A stretch of DNA of 64,000 bases from assembly GCA_001643675.2 (NCBI GenBank), contig LSRY02000021.1:1178001-1242000 (forward strand). Reading direction: 5' to 3'. Under the pieces are notes generated by a model that saw only the letters and a list, made by a program, of their open reading frames with translations, was not told where the DNA came from and made no database searches. Both the position numbers and the translations under genes were made by a program. Shown piece by piece: positions 22,541-33,959 of this stretch. The stretch comes from Monocercomonoides exilis. Taxonomy: Eukaryota > Preaxostyla > Oxymonadida > Polymastigidae. Positions within the stretch are counted from its first letter, which is position 1. The number at the start of each line of letters is the position of its first letter.

Positions 22541-25500
22541 CTCACCATCTTCCCCTTCTCCTTCATCTTCTCCTTCATCTTCTCCTTCAATTGCCTCTGA
22601 TGCTGAGCTGAAGCGCATCCTCACTCGATATAACGGCCCCTTCCTTATTATGCCTGGTAAGTTTATTCTCTCCACAAAGGGGACAGCCTTTGTGGAGATG
22701 TGTCTGGGAGACAACTGCGACCAGCTGGCAGAGTGGAATGCGCGCGAAATAAAGAAGAAGAAGAAGCTGCAGAACGGACTACTTGCGAAGGAGGCTGGGC
22801 AGAAGCTGTCAATGAATATGAATATGAACATGAATATGACTCATTCACATCCACAATCGCATTCACATTCGCCTTTTGCTGTTTCTCCGCTGAGTCTGGT
22901 GAATGCAGATGACATGCTGGTTGGACTAAGGATACAAGAGAGAGAAGAAGCGTCAATGAATTCTGTGCCTTCTTTCAGTTCGATTGGTTCAGCTAGTCCT
23001 TTGAAGCCTATTAATTCAGCAGAGATCGAATCACAGGAGAAGAATGAGCAACCTTCTTCTTCTTCTTCTGTGAAATCAGATTCACACTCCGTTCCATCCA
23101 CTTCTCATCCGCTCAACCTTCCTCTGTCATACATCATTGAGAGAGAAAAAGAAGTGCTTGAAAAGCGTCTCCAGGAATTCAACTATGGCGCAGAACATTT
23201 AATTGACGCCTCAATCATCGTGCCTTCAGATGACCAGATTTCAAAGGCGTCTGTTGCAGCTACTGCTGCTGCCACTGCTGCTGCTGCTTCATCTGCCTCT
23301 TCGTCTGCCCCTCCTCGTTCTGTCTCTTCTACCATCTCCCCTTCGCCGACTCCTCTGCAGAGCACTCAGCAGAGCCGGCTGGCAGCGCCTGTGGTTGGCT
23401 CCTCTGCTTCGCCTGCTCCTTCAAATGGAGGTGTGGCTGCTGTTACTGCTGCAAATACTGTTGCTACAAATCAAAATATGGGAATGCCGGCAAATTCTAA
23501 TATGAATGTGAACATGAATGCGAATGTGAATGTTAATTCTAATACAACTGATGCTAATGTTGTTATGCTTGTTGGCATGGGTGATGCTAGTGGTGCCGCG
23601 AATGGAGTAGCAGCAAACAATGGAAGTGCAAATGTTGTGCAGGAAGATAACCACAGAGTAACATCTGAAATTGCTCCAGCTCCAATTCTGAAGCCATCCA
23701 AGTCAAATGAAGCATTGGATACAAAGTCATTCTCATCGCCTTATTCAAATATAAATTCTTCATCTTCCTCTTCTTCCTCTTCTTCTACTTCTACTTCCTC
23801 CTCCTCTTCTTCTTCCTCAAATCCATCTAATCCTGACCCTAATCCTAATGTCATCCCATCCATCACTAATGCCTCAGATGCCTGCACAACCATATTCATG
23901 CCCCGCCCAACCAATCCGATCTCTCCTTCTCTCGGCCCTCTCTACAGCCCCACCCCTCTTTCTTCTCCTCCTCCTCTCACCACTTCTGTTTTATCTTCTT
24001 CCTCTTCTTCTGCTTCCTCTTCTGCCTCTTCTGCCTCTTCTTCCTCCTCCATCCCTTGCCAATCAACCACATCTACCTCCACAAGCTCATCTAGCTCTGC
24101 TTGCCCAACAAACGCAGGCACCACAGCAACAGCAACATCAACATCAACAGCGACAGCTGCAGCCACTGCGATGGGAATACCTGCCCCTGTCTCTTCTCCT
24201 CTGACGACGCTGAATGCTCAGCTCATTTCGGTCTTTCAGCGGAAGCCGAACACGTTTTTGACTGCAGATTCGGCTTTGCGCCGTGCGCAGAAGAAGAAAG
24301 AGGCAGAAAAGTCAAAAGCAAAAGCAAAAGCGAATGCGGGGAAGGAGGAATTTGAGAGGGGAAGCAGAAATGAATATAATAACAGAAATAGAACAGGAAC
24401 TGGAGAAGAGAGAGAAAATTGCACAGACTCGAAAAGAATCAAACATGATTCATCTAATTCCAATCAAACAAATCTTTCTTCTTCTTCTTCAGGTGATCTG
24501 CCTGTGTCTTCACCACTTCATCTTGTTCACCCCAGTTCATCCTCCTCCCTCGATTCACCAACAACATCTCGTGTTTTCTCTGACTCTTCAATTCATTCAA
24601 CACCCAAAAATACTCTTTTGTCATCATCATCTTCTTCTTCTGATGTATTCACTTCATCTTCTGACGCCACCATCATTCCCCACCCTCTTCGATCAGAATC
24701 AAATGCTTCTTCTTCCTCTTCCTCTTCTTCTCCTCAGCCCTGCACCGACCACGAGTTTTACGCCAATCTCTATCGTTCTGTCGTCGAAGATGCAAAGTCC
24801 CTTCTCTTGCACCAGTCATATGAGCACGGCATTGTTGTGGGCGGGCCATGTGCTGGAATGAGTGTGAAGGACGCTCGCACATACACACGCAAGTACCTGT
24901 TGCCTGCACGTCCTATTTATAATTGTAATAATAATGGTAATAATAATAATAGAAGTAATAATAATAGTAATAATAACAGCCCTTCTGTTGGTGCTAATGG
25001 AGTATCAACCGATACACTGCATTCAGAAGGCAACCGTTTTGTGACTTCTTCCACTTCACCTTCTCCCTCATCTTCATCTTCGCCTTCGCCTTCTGTTTCG
25101 CCTTCTTCTTCTTCTTCTTCTTCTTCTTCTTCTTCTTCTTCCTCTTCATCTTCCTCATCCTCTTCCTCTTCCTCATCCTCATCCTCTTTTTCCTCTTCAT
25201 CATCCTCCATACGTGAACCTCCTCTTATGTATTACGAGCCCTCCCGCCGCACAGTCTCTATCACTGGTGACGAGTGTGTCGTTCGCTTGTCATCTGAATG
25301 GGTGCTGAGCTATTCAGACGACGACTGGAAAGAAAAGGCAATGACATGCTTAGCGCAAATGAACTTCCCTTCACCTGATTTGAGGCTGAGGCTGAGCACA
25401 TCGATATTGGCAATGAGGGACAGGCCGTTTACACACAGAATGGGGCTTGGGTGTGCGTTGAGGTTGAAACCTTCACAATATCTGGAGGAAGAGAGAAAGA

Positions 25501-28500
25501 GCAGAAAGGCAGGGGGAAATGAATGGAGGGATAATGAATATGAATGCGCCAATGCTAATGATGCTGTTGATGATGATGAGAAGAAGAAGAAGAAAGAGCA
25601 GAAGGATAAATCGCTTGATTCTTCTGGAGGGAAAGACAGTCAAATATCACCAAGTGCTAATGAAAGCTCTGTCAATGATTCAGATTTCTCTGCTTTTTCG
25701 TCTGATGATGACGAAGGTAACAGAAAGAATAAAAAACATATGTCTTCTCAAAATAACGGCAAGGATAATGATGACGATAATGACAGTAATAAAGATAAAT
25801 GCTCTGATTCGAAGCATTCACCATCCCCTTCTTCATCCCCTTCATCCTCCTCTTCATCTCAACCCTATCCAGTGATTGAGACGCTGAGTGACTCCACAGC
25901 CTATCCAGTGCTGTACACCATCACTCATCTCTTGAACAGGGGAATCTACACAGGCAATCCTTCCATGCCTGTCTTTCGCATCTTGCCTGAACACCTCACG
26001 TTTGAAGTGTGGGACCATTTGCTGAGAGACACGCCATTACCTGAGGGTTATTACGATGGCTCGTATTACAAGAAGCAGCAGCTGGAGAACATGAAGGAGA
26101 AGAAGCTGCTGATGATGAATGGAGAAGGTGTGAGTGAAAAAAGTGGAGGAGAAGAGAATGGGAAAAAAGAAGGCGTAGAAGAAGCAGAAAATGGAAAGGG
26201 TGAAATGACAAGCAACAGCTTTGGACAAGAAACACCAGGAAAACAGGACGAAATGTATCCAGACGCAAACGATGCAGTGCATTCAGCGCTGTCTTCCTCG
26301 ACACTTTCGTCTGTTTCCTCTCTTTCCTCTCCTTTCCCATCTCCAATTTCCACGTCAACATCTTCTGATCCAACCACATCATCGACATCATCATTATTCC
26401 CATCAGCTTCCTCACCGTATTCTCCATCGGCTAATGCCAGCAACGAGCCAATCGTTCTGCCTGAGCCTGTGATGGCGCTGCTGCGTGCGACAATACGATA
26501 CTGGCTCCCAATGGACATGGAAGTGATGGGGGTGCATCTGGTGAATAACCACTTCCTGTACACCCTTTTCAATCACTCGCTTCTGTTTCCTCCTTCTTTC
26601 TGGCCGTGTGGAATGGCGCCTGTGGCTGAGATGACAGCCGAAGGAAAAGACACGCACGTGACATCGATGTCATACACACCACTTTCTGTGGTGTTGGAGA
26701 GGAATGGGCCAGATGCAACGAGGCTGGCGATGATGCGGGCGAGGAGAGTGAGAAAGTCGGTGGCGAGGGAGTCGTGGCTGGCAGAGAGCATGCAAAAACC
26801 GAAGGACACGAAGCAAACAGGTGGGAAGAGCAGCAATGGAGGAGGAAGGAGCAAACAAGGAAGCGACAAAAACGAACACAAGAAGGAAGAAGACGAAGAT
26901 CCACACATGTCCAGTTCTTCCTCATCGTCTGGTCCATCGAAGGGCATCTCTTCTCTTCATACACCTCCAGTTCTGTCTTCTCAGGTAGGTTCATCATCAT
27001 CCTACTCATCATCCTCCTTTGTAGCGAACACAGAGCAGTACAACCTGTCATTCAGCGAGGAGATTGCGAAGGAGATGAACGAGATCCTGTCGAAAGAGCT
27101 GCGATGGATGGAAGAAATCTTCCGAGTAAACCAGCGCGTGCGAGTGACGACTCTCACACAGAGCGAGTTCGATGCGATTACACAGCAGAACTTGATCACC
27201 ACAGTCACAAAGCCATCGCAAGAGGTTGAAATGCAAATAGACAAGAATGTCTCAGACACATCAATGAACTCATTAAGAGCAGAAAAGTTGGATTCGCAGC
27301 AAGAGAATCTTTCAGCTAATGAGTCCGTTTCATCTTCTACTGAAACACACAAAAAGATCATGTCTATTTTCGAGCCACCGAAGGAATCGCAATCGCAATC
27401 GCAATCGAAGAAGTCGTCTACTTTCTCATCTTTGAACTTCAATTCACTCAATCCTGAGTTCTTACAAATCACTTCAAGCAATAATTCAGCATCTGATGAA
27501 GCAGTCAATTCATCTTCTTCCTCTTCATCTTCCTCTTCTTCGGATGCGCAAAGTCTGCTGTCTCCATCCGGAAGCACACCACCTCACTCGCCTGGAAGCA
27601 GCTACACTCCATCTTATCTATACAAGGATACCTCTCTCCCGGCTCTTGCTCCAAAGGCATCTGAATCAACACCTCGGCATCTGGCATCACTTCAGCTCCC
27701 GTCTAACTCTTCCTCCACTGTCCCTTCGCCAAACGTCTCCTCTCGCAAGCGCCTTATCCCAGCTCGCTCGCGCAACCAGCTCTTTTCGCAGAGGTCTCCA
27801 AGCGCTTCCTCGCGGATAATGCAAGCAGCATCCCTGGCATCCCCTTCTTCTCCTTCGGTCCTCTCCAACTTCTCGCGCACTGACTCGTCTCCTTCGATAC
27901 CCTCAATGTCGACTGATTGGTCAGCACATTCTTTTTCTGACGGCGAGTTTCTGTACGACGACTACGAAGAAGAAGAAGAAGAAGATAGCGAATTGATGAA
28001 TGTTGTGTCAGAGGAAGAGTTCACCGAAGACAGCGGGGCCAGTGAAGACAGCGAAGGCAGCGACAACAGCCGCTCAGACAGCAGAAGTGTTGCGTCTTTG
28101 TCTGATGCGCTTTTGAGTGAGTCGCCTTACTCGTCGCAGGAAGATGAGGACAAAGCGTCTGAGGGATATCGCAGCCGCAAGCATCCACACAGGAGCAAAG
28201 CATCATCCAGTCTGCCTCCCGAATCTGTGTTATCAACTCAAGCGCACTTAGATGCTGCTCAGGAAGGCGAGGCAAGTGGTGTGTGTGTGGCGAAGACTGC
28301 CAATGAGAGGACAGGTTCTTCGCTGTCGGTGAGCTACAAGCGGCAGCAGAGGAAGATGGAAGATGAGCTGATTGAGCAGCAGAAGATGTGGACGTCGCAC
28401 ATTATGAAGATTCTGCAGAACCCAGAAACGTTCGGAGAGCTGAAGCAGAGCATCCAGTTTTCAGAGAATGTGTTTGACGCGCAGATCAACTCGGCGCTGG

Positions 28501-30923
28501 GGACAGCAGAAAGATGCTACGACGAGAACAAAGAAGAAGAGGTGGTGGAGCTGATGCTGGGGCAGCTGCGGCGCTGGCGGGACGGCTATTTGAGGAGGTG
28601 CGAGGTGATTGAGAGGGAGATGAGGAGGATAGCTGTTGAGGTCATCATCACTGAGTGGAAGGTGTGGAATCAGCAGCAGCAACAGGCAGATACAGCAGGT
28701 ATGCCTGGCGAATCTGCTGCTCGTTCACTGCAGTCGCTTTCTCCCAGCCAAAAGGAATACCAAGCTACCACTTCACATTCGGCAACCGATTCAACTTCTG
28801 CTTCTTATCGGTATTCTTCTTATGCCTCTTCATTTTCTCCTTTTTCATCAACTAAGTCAAATAAAGATTCGTCTGAAACGCTTGAACTGATTAATGCGTT
28901 GATGTTTACTTTATCTCCACATCGTCACTTCCATCGTACACACCAAGAAAACTCTTCTTCCTCAAGCACTTCAATGGAATCTAGGCGTTCTCCGCTTACT
29001 CTTTTCTATGCTTCTTCTCCAGCAGATTCTCCATCTATCCGCCTTCCTTCCTGTTTGATTCGTCATCGCTCGTCCAAAGTCAAACTCACTTCACGCCCAA
29101 GCACAGAGTCCACTTCACCTCCTGTTTGCACGACTATCAATTCAACTGGCCTGCATTCATCGGAATCTCCCAACGGCTCTCTCTTCCACTCTTCCATTGC
29201 ACAGTCCCCATCTCGTTTCCCTGTTGTGATGCAGAAGGTGTCTATGCAGATGCCTGAAGAACTCAATTCCTCCATCAAAAAGATGCTGCATGTGCTCAAC
29301 CGGAGGCTTTTACGGAGGTACAGCTATGTGCTGAGTGTAGCGCTGAGCCCCATCTGCCCTCATTTCTGTGAGCATGTGTATTCCACCATTCTTCGCAGAA
29401 GAGGATCTGTTCGTACAACGAAGTGGCCAACAAACGCAGGACAGTTTGAAGATGTGCTGAGTAAAGACGATGCGTTGATGAGGACAGTTGAGGATATCAA
29501 AGAGAAACTGAGGAAGAGGGAAGCTGCATTGGGTGGAAGGAAAGGGAAGAAGGAGGCAAAAGTTAAAAGCAATGTGTCATCAAATGGTGGATTGAATTCT
29601 GAAAACAATGGAATTGAAAGTGCAGATTCTCAATGGGATAACACTCTTGTTCCGTCTAATCCAATGAATATCAATCCACCTTCGACTACATCAATCACTG
29701 TGGTTGTGTATGTGAGGGAATCGATGACAAGCGAAGAGAAAGAAATTCTCTCTGTGCTGGAGACAGTGTGGGCGGAGCATCCGTCTGCGGACGAGTGCGA
29801 GAAAGAAATGCGATACAGAATGCGAAGTTTGATTCCTGGATTGGTGGAGAAGAGAAAGGAAAGAGGAGCAAATGTGATTCAAGCAATGAAGGAGATGATG
29901 GAACAGGAGGAAAATAAGAGAAAGTTGGAAATGGAGAAAAACAAAGAAAATGCCAACGAGGAAATGCAAGCAGCATTGCAGAGACAAAACATGATATCAC
30001 AGACAGAGAAATCGAATAGTCTTTTTGTTGTTTATTCAAAGCCTAGTGTATCTTTCAGCACACATTCAGATTTGGTGAATCCTTCTCCTGTGAGTCTTCC
30101 CCCGAACTCTTCTTCTTCTTCTTCTTCTTCTATCTCTTCCCAGTTAGGTATTCCTCCTCCTTCTTCGTCTTCAATTCCTATCACATCAGCCTCTAATCTG
30201 CTTCCCTCTGACCAAACAATCCAGCAGACCAGCCAAGCAGAAGAAGCGATTGAAGAAGTTGCTCATACAAAAACGGAAGATGAGAAAAGGGAAGAAGAGA
30301 ATCTGTTCCGCGAGGTGATGCAGTTTGTGCGATGGGTGCTGTCGAACGATGGGCAGATTCTGATGGATGTGATGGAGCGTGGGAATTGGCAGAAGGAGGA
30401 AGGAAACACCATCGCAGATCATAAGCAACTGATTATGGGAAGCTGCAGAGAATGTATCATGTGCAGATGCAGGAAAAGGGAGTGGCTGAAGGAACAGTTT
30501 CAGAAAAGAGAGACGTTGCGCCTAGAAGTTGAAAAAGAGGAGAGCGAAATGGAACAGAAAAGCGCAGAAAACAAAGGAAATTTGGAAGAGTCAGCTGCAG
30601 AGAATGGAGCATCAGATGATTCTAGCCGTGTGAAAAAAGAGAAACAAAGAAAAGTTAAGAGGCTTATGAAGAAGATTGCGTATATCGATGGATTAAGGAG
30701 TGCTGGAGGCGCTTGGTGCGATACTTGCTGTGTTTCCCACCTATTTGTTCTGAACGACTCTATCACACTTCCCATTTGGCTGCAAACGAAGACAAAGATG
30801 AATTTGCTTCAACAGGAAACTCTGCGACCTCACCATCGTTTTGTTTCTGTCATAGAATGCACACCAGAAGAGATTTCACTCTTAACTGATTTGGAGGCAC
30901 ATTCACTTAGCAAGGCAGTATAA
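20872..30923 (+). CDS. Giant leucyl-tRNA-synthetase-like protein, catalytic signatures lost (3,302 aa)
   Basis: Three exons, 20872-21156, 21212-21436 and 21525-30923, are joined by two phase-0 introns (55 and 88 bp). Splicing restores a segment equivalent to the one before the GLKVD stretch of cytosolic LeuRS (HWLEYFSDRHT + ETLVKLGLRVD). Conserved blocks follow the archaeal/eukaryotic LeuRS order: QQKWEIENVF, FITTPMPYTDSL, QPCLDHDR, an editing-domain-like SATTRVETLW, DECVVRLSSEW, ETLSDSTAYPVLYTITHLL, VNNHFLYTLFNH, and an anticodon-domain ALSPICPHFCEHVYSTIL near residue 2780. At the HIGH site the sequence is TLNR (residues 57-60). At the KMSKS site the equivalent reads DTHVT. The family is usually about 1,050-1,200 aa. 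The excess is Ser-, Asn- and charge-rich inserts, including Ser runs near 485-510 and 1360-1397. Aminoacylation looks impossible. The frame is fully open, so it is probably under selection for another role. Confidence 0.85.
21157..21211 (+). other. Intron 1 of the LeuRS-like gene
   Basis: The 5' splice site is GTTTTC and the end is TTTTTTAG, 55 bp, phase 0. The same GTTTTC donor is used in the second ankyrin intron and in the pogo transposase intron, so it is a recurrent donor in this genome. Confidence 0.85.
21437..21524 (+). other. Intron 2 of the LeuRS-like gene
   Basis: The donor is GTTGTT and the acceptor TTCGAAG, 88 bp, phase 0. Removing it gives a 16-residue segment of exactly the length expected from cytosolic LeuRS between the HW(L)xYF block and the GL(R/K)VD block. 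Confidence 0.8.
22470..22600 (+). repeat. Serine-codon tract 1 in the LeuRS-like gene
   Basis: A run of TCT/TCC/TCA codons gives an almost uninterrupted serine stretch near residues 485-510, continuing as Pro-Ser. It lies inside the editing-domain region. Mixed codons argue that the protein run, and not only slippage of one trimer, has been kept. Confidence 0.85.
25100..25210 (+). repeat. Serine-codon tract 2 in the LeuRS-like gene
   Basis: Over 30 nearly consecutive serine codons (TCT, TCC, TCA mixed) lie just before the conserved MYYEPSRRTVSITGDECV block. An Asn/AAT-rich tract at about 24915-24985 precedes it. This is an insert relative to LeuRS. Confidence 0.85.
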
Positions 30924-31243
30924 ACATGACTGCTTCGTTGCTTATTCACATTTTAACTCATTTCACAGCATTCACTTCAATTTGAACATTCTAAAAATTA
31001 GTAACTTTCAATTGTTTGCGAGTCTAATGTTAACTAATTGCATTTCACCAAATTATCGATTTTTTATGTTTTGTCATTTTTTCAATTGCACCTATCAACA
31101 CAAAAACAATTCAAAATGAGAACTTTTGAAATCTAATTAATTATTTTTGTATTCAAAAAGAAAAAATTTTTTCTTACAAAATATTAATTTTTGCAAACGA
31201 AATAATGGGGAAGATAATTGGGTGATAACTTCAAAATCATAAC
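30924..31243. other. AT-rich 3' flank
   Basis: About 320 bases from the LeuRS-like stop to the first pogo element. It has A/T homopolymer runs and no gene. Confidence 0.5.
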
Positions 31244-31337
31244 TAGTTGGTAGATAACCCTTGTAAATTATTATTGATAGAAAACAGTTATTAAAAAAAG
31301 AAATAATGAAATGTTCAATGTGAATATATGAAAAAAC

Positions 31338-32949
31338 TTAATCGAAAGTGAAAATTCTGCACTTCGAGTAATCAATCAAGTGGGTTTTGTTGATGGAAGC
31401 TTCGCAACCTTCAACAGGAGATGCTTCACTGAGGCATTTCAGGACAATTTCAAGATTTAAGGGCCAAATGCCAGAATCTCTGAAAGATGCTACGATGGTA
31501 GATGGTTTTAATGCTTCTGATAATGCTTCCTTAAATTTTATTGACGAAGTTGGATCTGTTTGATGATGCATTGCTTCCCACAAAGTCTGTTTCAGCAGTG
31601 TAAATAATTTTCTTTATGTTTGCATTGACATATTTATCTAATGGCTGGACGATGTGCCACGTGTGCGAAGGAGGAAATACAATATCGATCCTATTTTCCT
31701 TTGCCAGTAACAGAACATCTTTGTTCGTGTGGGTTGTGGCACCATCCACATGCAGGCATGCAGGAAAGTTAGATAATCCCATTTGTTTTCTTCTTCTTTC
31801 AATAGAATCAACAACAACATATTTGAATAGATCAAAGAATAAAGAAGAATCCATTCATTTCTTTGTGGTGGCAGTAAAAACAAAGTTGTTGGAGTTGGCC
31901 TGTGCATATTCCTGAGGAAAAAAGGTAGAATGGCTGATCACAGAAGTCTTGCAATGCTCCCCGTCAGCAGAAATAAGGAAAAGCAAAGAAATTGATGGAG
32001 GAAGAGGTGCTTCTTGAGAAATTGGGCTGGGACAATCCGGCAGTGTAACTATCTTCGTTGATTCAGTTGTGTCTCTTTTCATATAAGTTTCATCCAGATT
32101 AAATATTAATTGTGGAATATATTTCTTCTTCTTATATAATTCTTCCAAATGTCAAAATTTTTTTGAAAAGTTCCTTTTGTTTAATTTTCAAATAAAGAAA
32201 AAATTATATATTACGATCAAATTTCTATTCCCACTCACCAAATTTTGCTGTTATGAAAATAAAACCTTGACAATGTTATTATTTTTATTTTTTTGAAATT
32301 TCATGATTGGGAACAGAAATTTGATCGAAATATGAAGATTTCATTTTATTTGAACATTGAACAAAAGGAACTTTTCAAAAAATTTTTGACAAATCTTTAA
32401 AAAAAGGACGCAAAATGAGCCTTGTTGAGTGTTCGATTCTATTTATTGGAAGTTTTGTGGGCTTTTTTAATGAAGATCCTTTAATGTTGGAAATAAAAGA
32501 ATAACCCCACTTTTTATTCACAGCCTTTTTATTAACGCTTTCGTTCTTTTTTGAAGAAGAAATGAAACTAGCCTATTTATAATTAAAAAAAAATTAAATA
32601 ATTGAAATAACAAAATTCAAACTGTATTTGTGCATTGCTTTGCAGTTGTTCCTTTAAGATGGTGTAAATCATTTTTTATTTGCATTGATATTCCATCGCG
32701 ATACTTTTTTCTGATTTTCCAGGGTCTTCCATTTATTCCGACGTCTCTATGTTCATTTTTCGCCTTAACAGCTCTGTAGTACGCACTCTTCGAAATCAAT
32801 CCTGCCTTGAATACATCTGATGCTCTGAAACCTTCTTTTTCAATTATTTTCAGGATTCTTAGCTGCCTTGTTGAATACTTTCTATATTCAGACGAAGAAA
32901 GAAAACATATAAATCTGCGAAGGTTAAATTTCTCTCGTTGTTTTTTCAT
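31338..32949 (-). pseudogene. pogo/CENP-B-like DDE_1 transposase, disrupted
   Basis: Read on the minus strand. The first exon (from the ATG at 32949) has a helix-turn-helix region (TRQLRILKIIEKEGFRASDV). It is followed by a probable intron (donor GTTTGA, acceptor AAATAG) and a second exon. The nuclease core shows the Asp in LIFNLDETY, the Asp in CLHVDGATTHT and a Asp in HIVQPLDKYV, which is the DDD set of pogo relatives. Breaks are: a 240-bp MITE at 32151-32390 inside the codons for KDLEELY, a TGA at 31855-31857 between ATTKK and MDSSLFF where Trp is usual, and a frameshift near 31590 after which GIWPLN continues in another frame. Everything else is conserved, so inactivation is probably recent. 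Confidence 0.85.
32151..32390. mobile_element. MITE family 1, copy A (240 bp)
   Basis: The terminal inverted repeats are about 35-40 bp, beginning GTCAAAATTTTTTTGAAAAG and ending with its complement. A 4-bp AAAT duplication lies at 32147-32150 and 32391-32394. Removing the element and one AAAT restores the transposase codons K-D-L-E-E-L-Y in frame, which fixes the boundaries. The interior is also partly palindromic and there is no coding capacity. Confidence 0.9.
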
Positions 32950-33532
32950 AACAACACATTAAGGGTGTGATCATAAAGAAAATTTCCCGGGTTGTCTACT
33001 TTTTCCCGGGTTATCAACCAACTAACTGTTTTTAGAAAGCCTGGATTTTTTCCGAGTTCAAAGTTATTCTAAATAGAGTTTTCCACGAAATGTTTTATTC
33101 ATTCAAATAATTAGGGCCAGTAATTTATCGGTGCCCAAAAAATTAATCGGTACCTTAATTTTCTGGCTCTCCAGAGCACTTTTAGAAAAAATGAAATACA
33201 TTGAGTAAAAAACCCGTTACAAAGTGAAAAACCCAGTTTTTTTATTTAGCAACCGCATCTTCAATTTCTTTCAATTTTTATTCAAGTGATATGTTTTTTT
33301 ATAATGCTGAAAGTGATTATTAATAATCGTTAATAAAAAAGAAAAATTTAACTTAGCATACAAAGACAATTATCATGATTTTTCAACGAATCAAAAATTA
33401 TCATGTGAAATAACGTTTCTCAAATTTCTATAGTTATAGAAGCCATATCTTTGATATATGAAAATTGTTATGAACTTGGCTAAAGTAATTTACTGCCCAA
33501 CGCTCAGTCTTTTCCAACTATTGTTTATTCTG

Positions 33533-33812
33533 ATATATGGGGGAAATATGGACTTTCAAGCTTTATATGCACAAAGCATGAAAAAATAGTTTCACTTATT
33601 TAATTATTAAACTTAGCCAGATTTCAAAATAAATATGATTTTCATATCTGTAAACAAACATCATTGATGTGATCACAAAATGTTTTGTGACCTCACATGT
33701 ATTTCAATAATTAAACCCATTTTTTTCAAATTTTTTGATCACAAAAAGTTCATCTAAGATGCATAATTTATATTTGATACTGCCTGAAGTCAAATATTTT
33801 GTCCCATATATG
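33533..33812. mobile_element. MITE family 2, copy A (about 280 bp)
   Basis: The ends are ATATATGGGGGAAATAT on the left and TTTGTCCCATATATG on the right. The whole segment matches the element at 61639-61917 in inverse orientation, including the interior phrases GGACTTTCAAGCTTT and CACAAAATGTTTTGTGA. It is non-coding. The exact duplication length is uncertain because the termini are ATAT-rich. Confidence 0.8.
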
Positions 33813-33959
33813 TATGAATTATGAAGGATAAATAAAACAATTATTAAATAGCATTCAATCCAAAATTAACAATTTATAAAAAGTCATATATGTAAATATC
33901 ATTCAAAAAAGAAGAAGAAAATTTTTGAATAAATAAGTATTTCCCAAACTTGTTAATGC

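Larger units (their letters stand above)
31246..33022 (-). mobile_element. pogo-like transposon, copy 1
   Basis: The ends are inverted: GTTGGTAGATAACCC at 31246 and GGGTTATCAACCAAC ending at 33022. They are flanked by TA at 31244-31245 and 33023-33024, as expected for Tc1/mariner/pogo insertions. The right end carries two CCCGGG motifs whose CCC start 19 bp apart (32986 and 33005). The left end keeps only a degenerate first copy. It contains the transposase pseudogene below and a nested MITE. Confidence 0.75.

Noticed and set aside
22085-22831. A 248-codon Glu-rich open frame on the minus strand
   Set aside because: It is antisense to serine codons of the LeuRS-like gene (TCT/TCC read as AGA/GGA/GAA). 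It exists because the sense strand is low-complexity.
24917-25210. Minus-strand Glu-only and Lys-only frames
   Set aside because: These are shadows of the second poly-Ser tract in the LeuRS-like gene.
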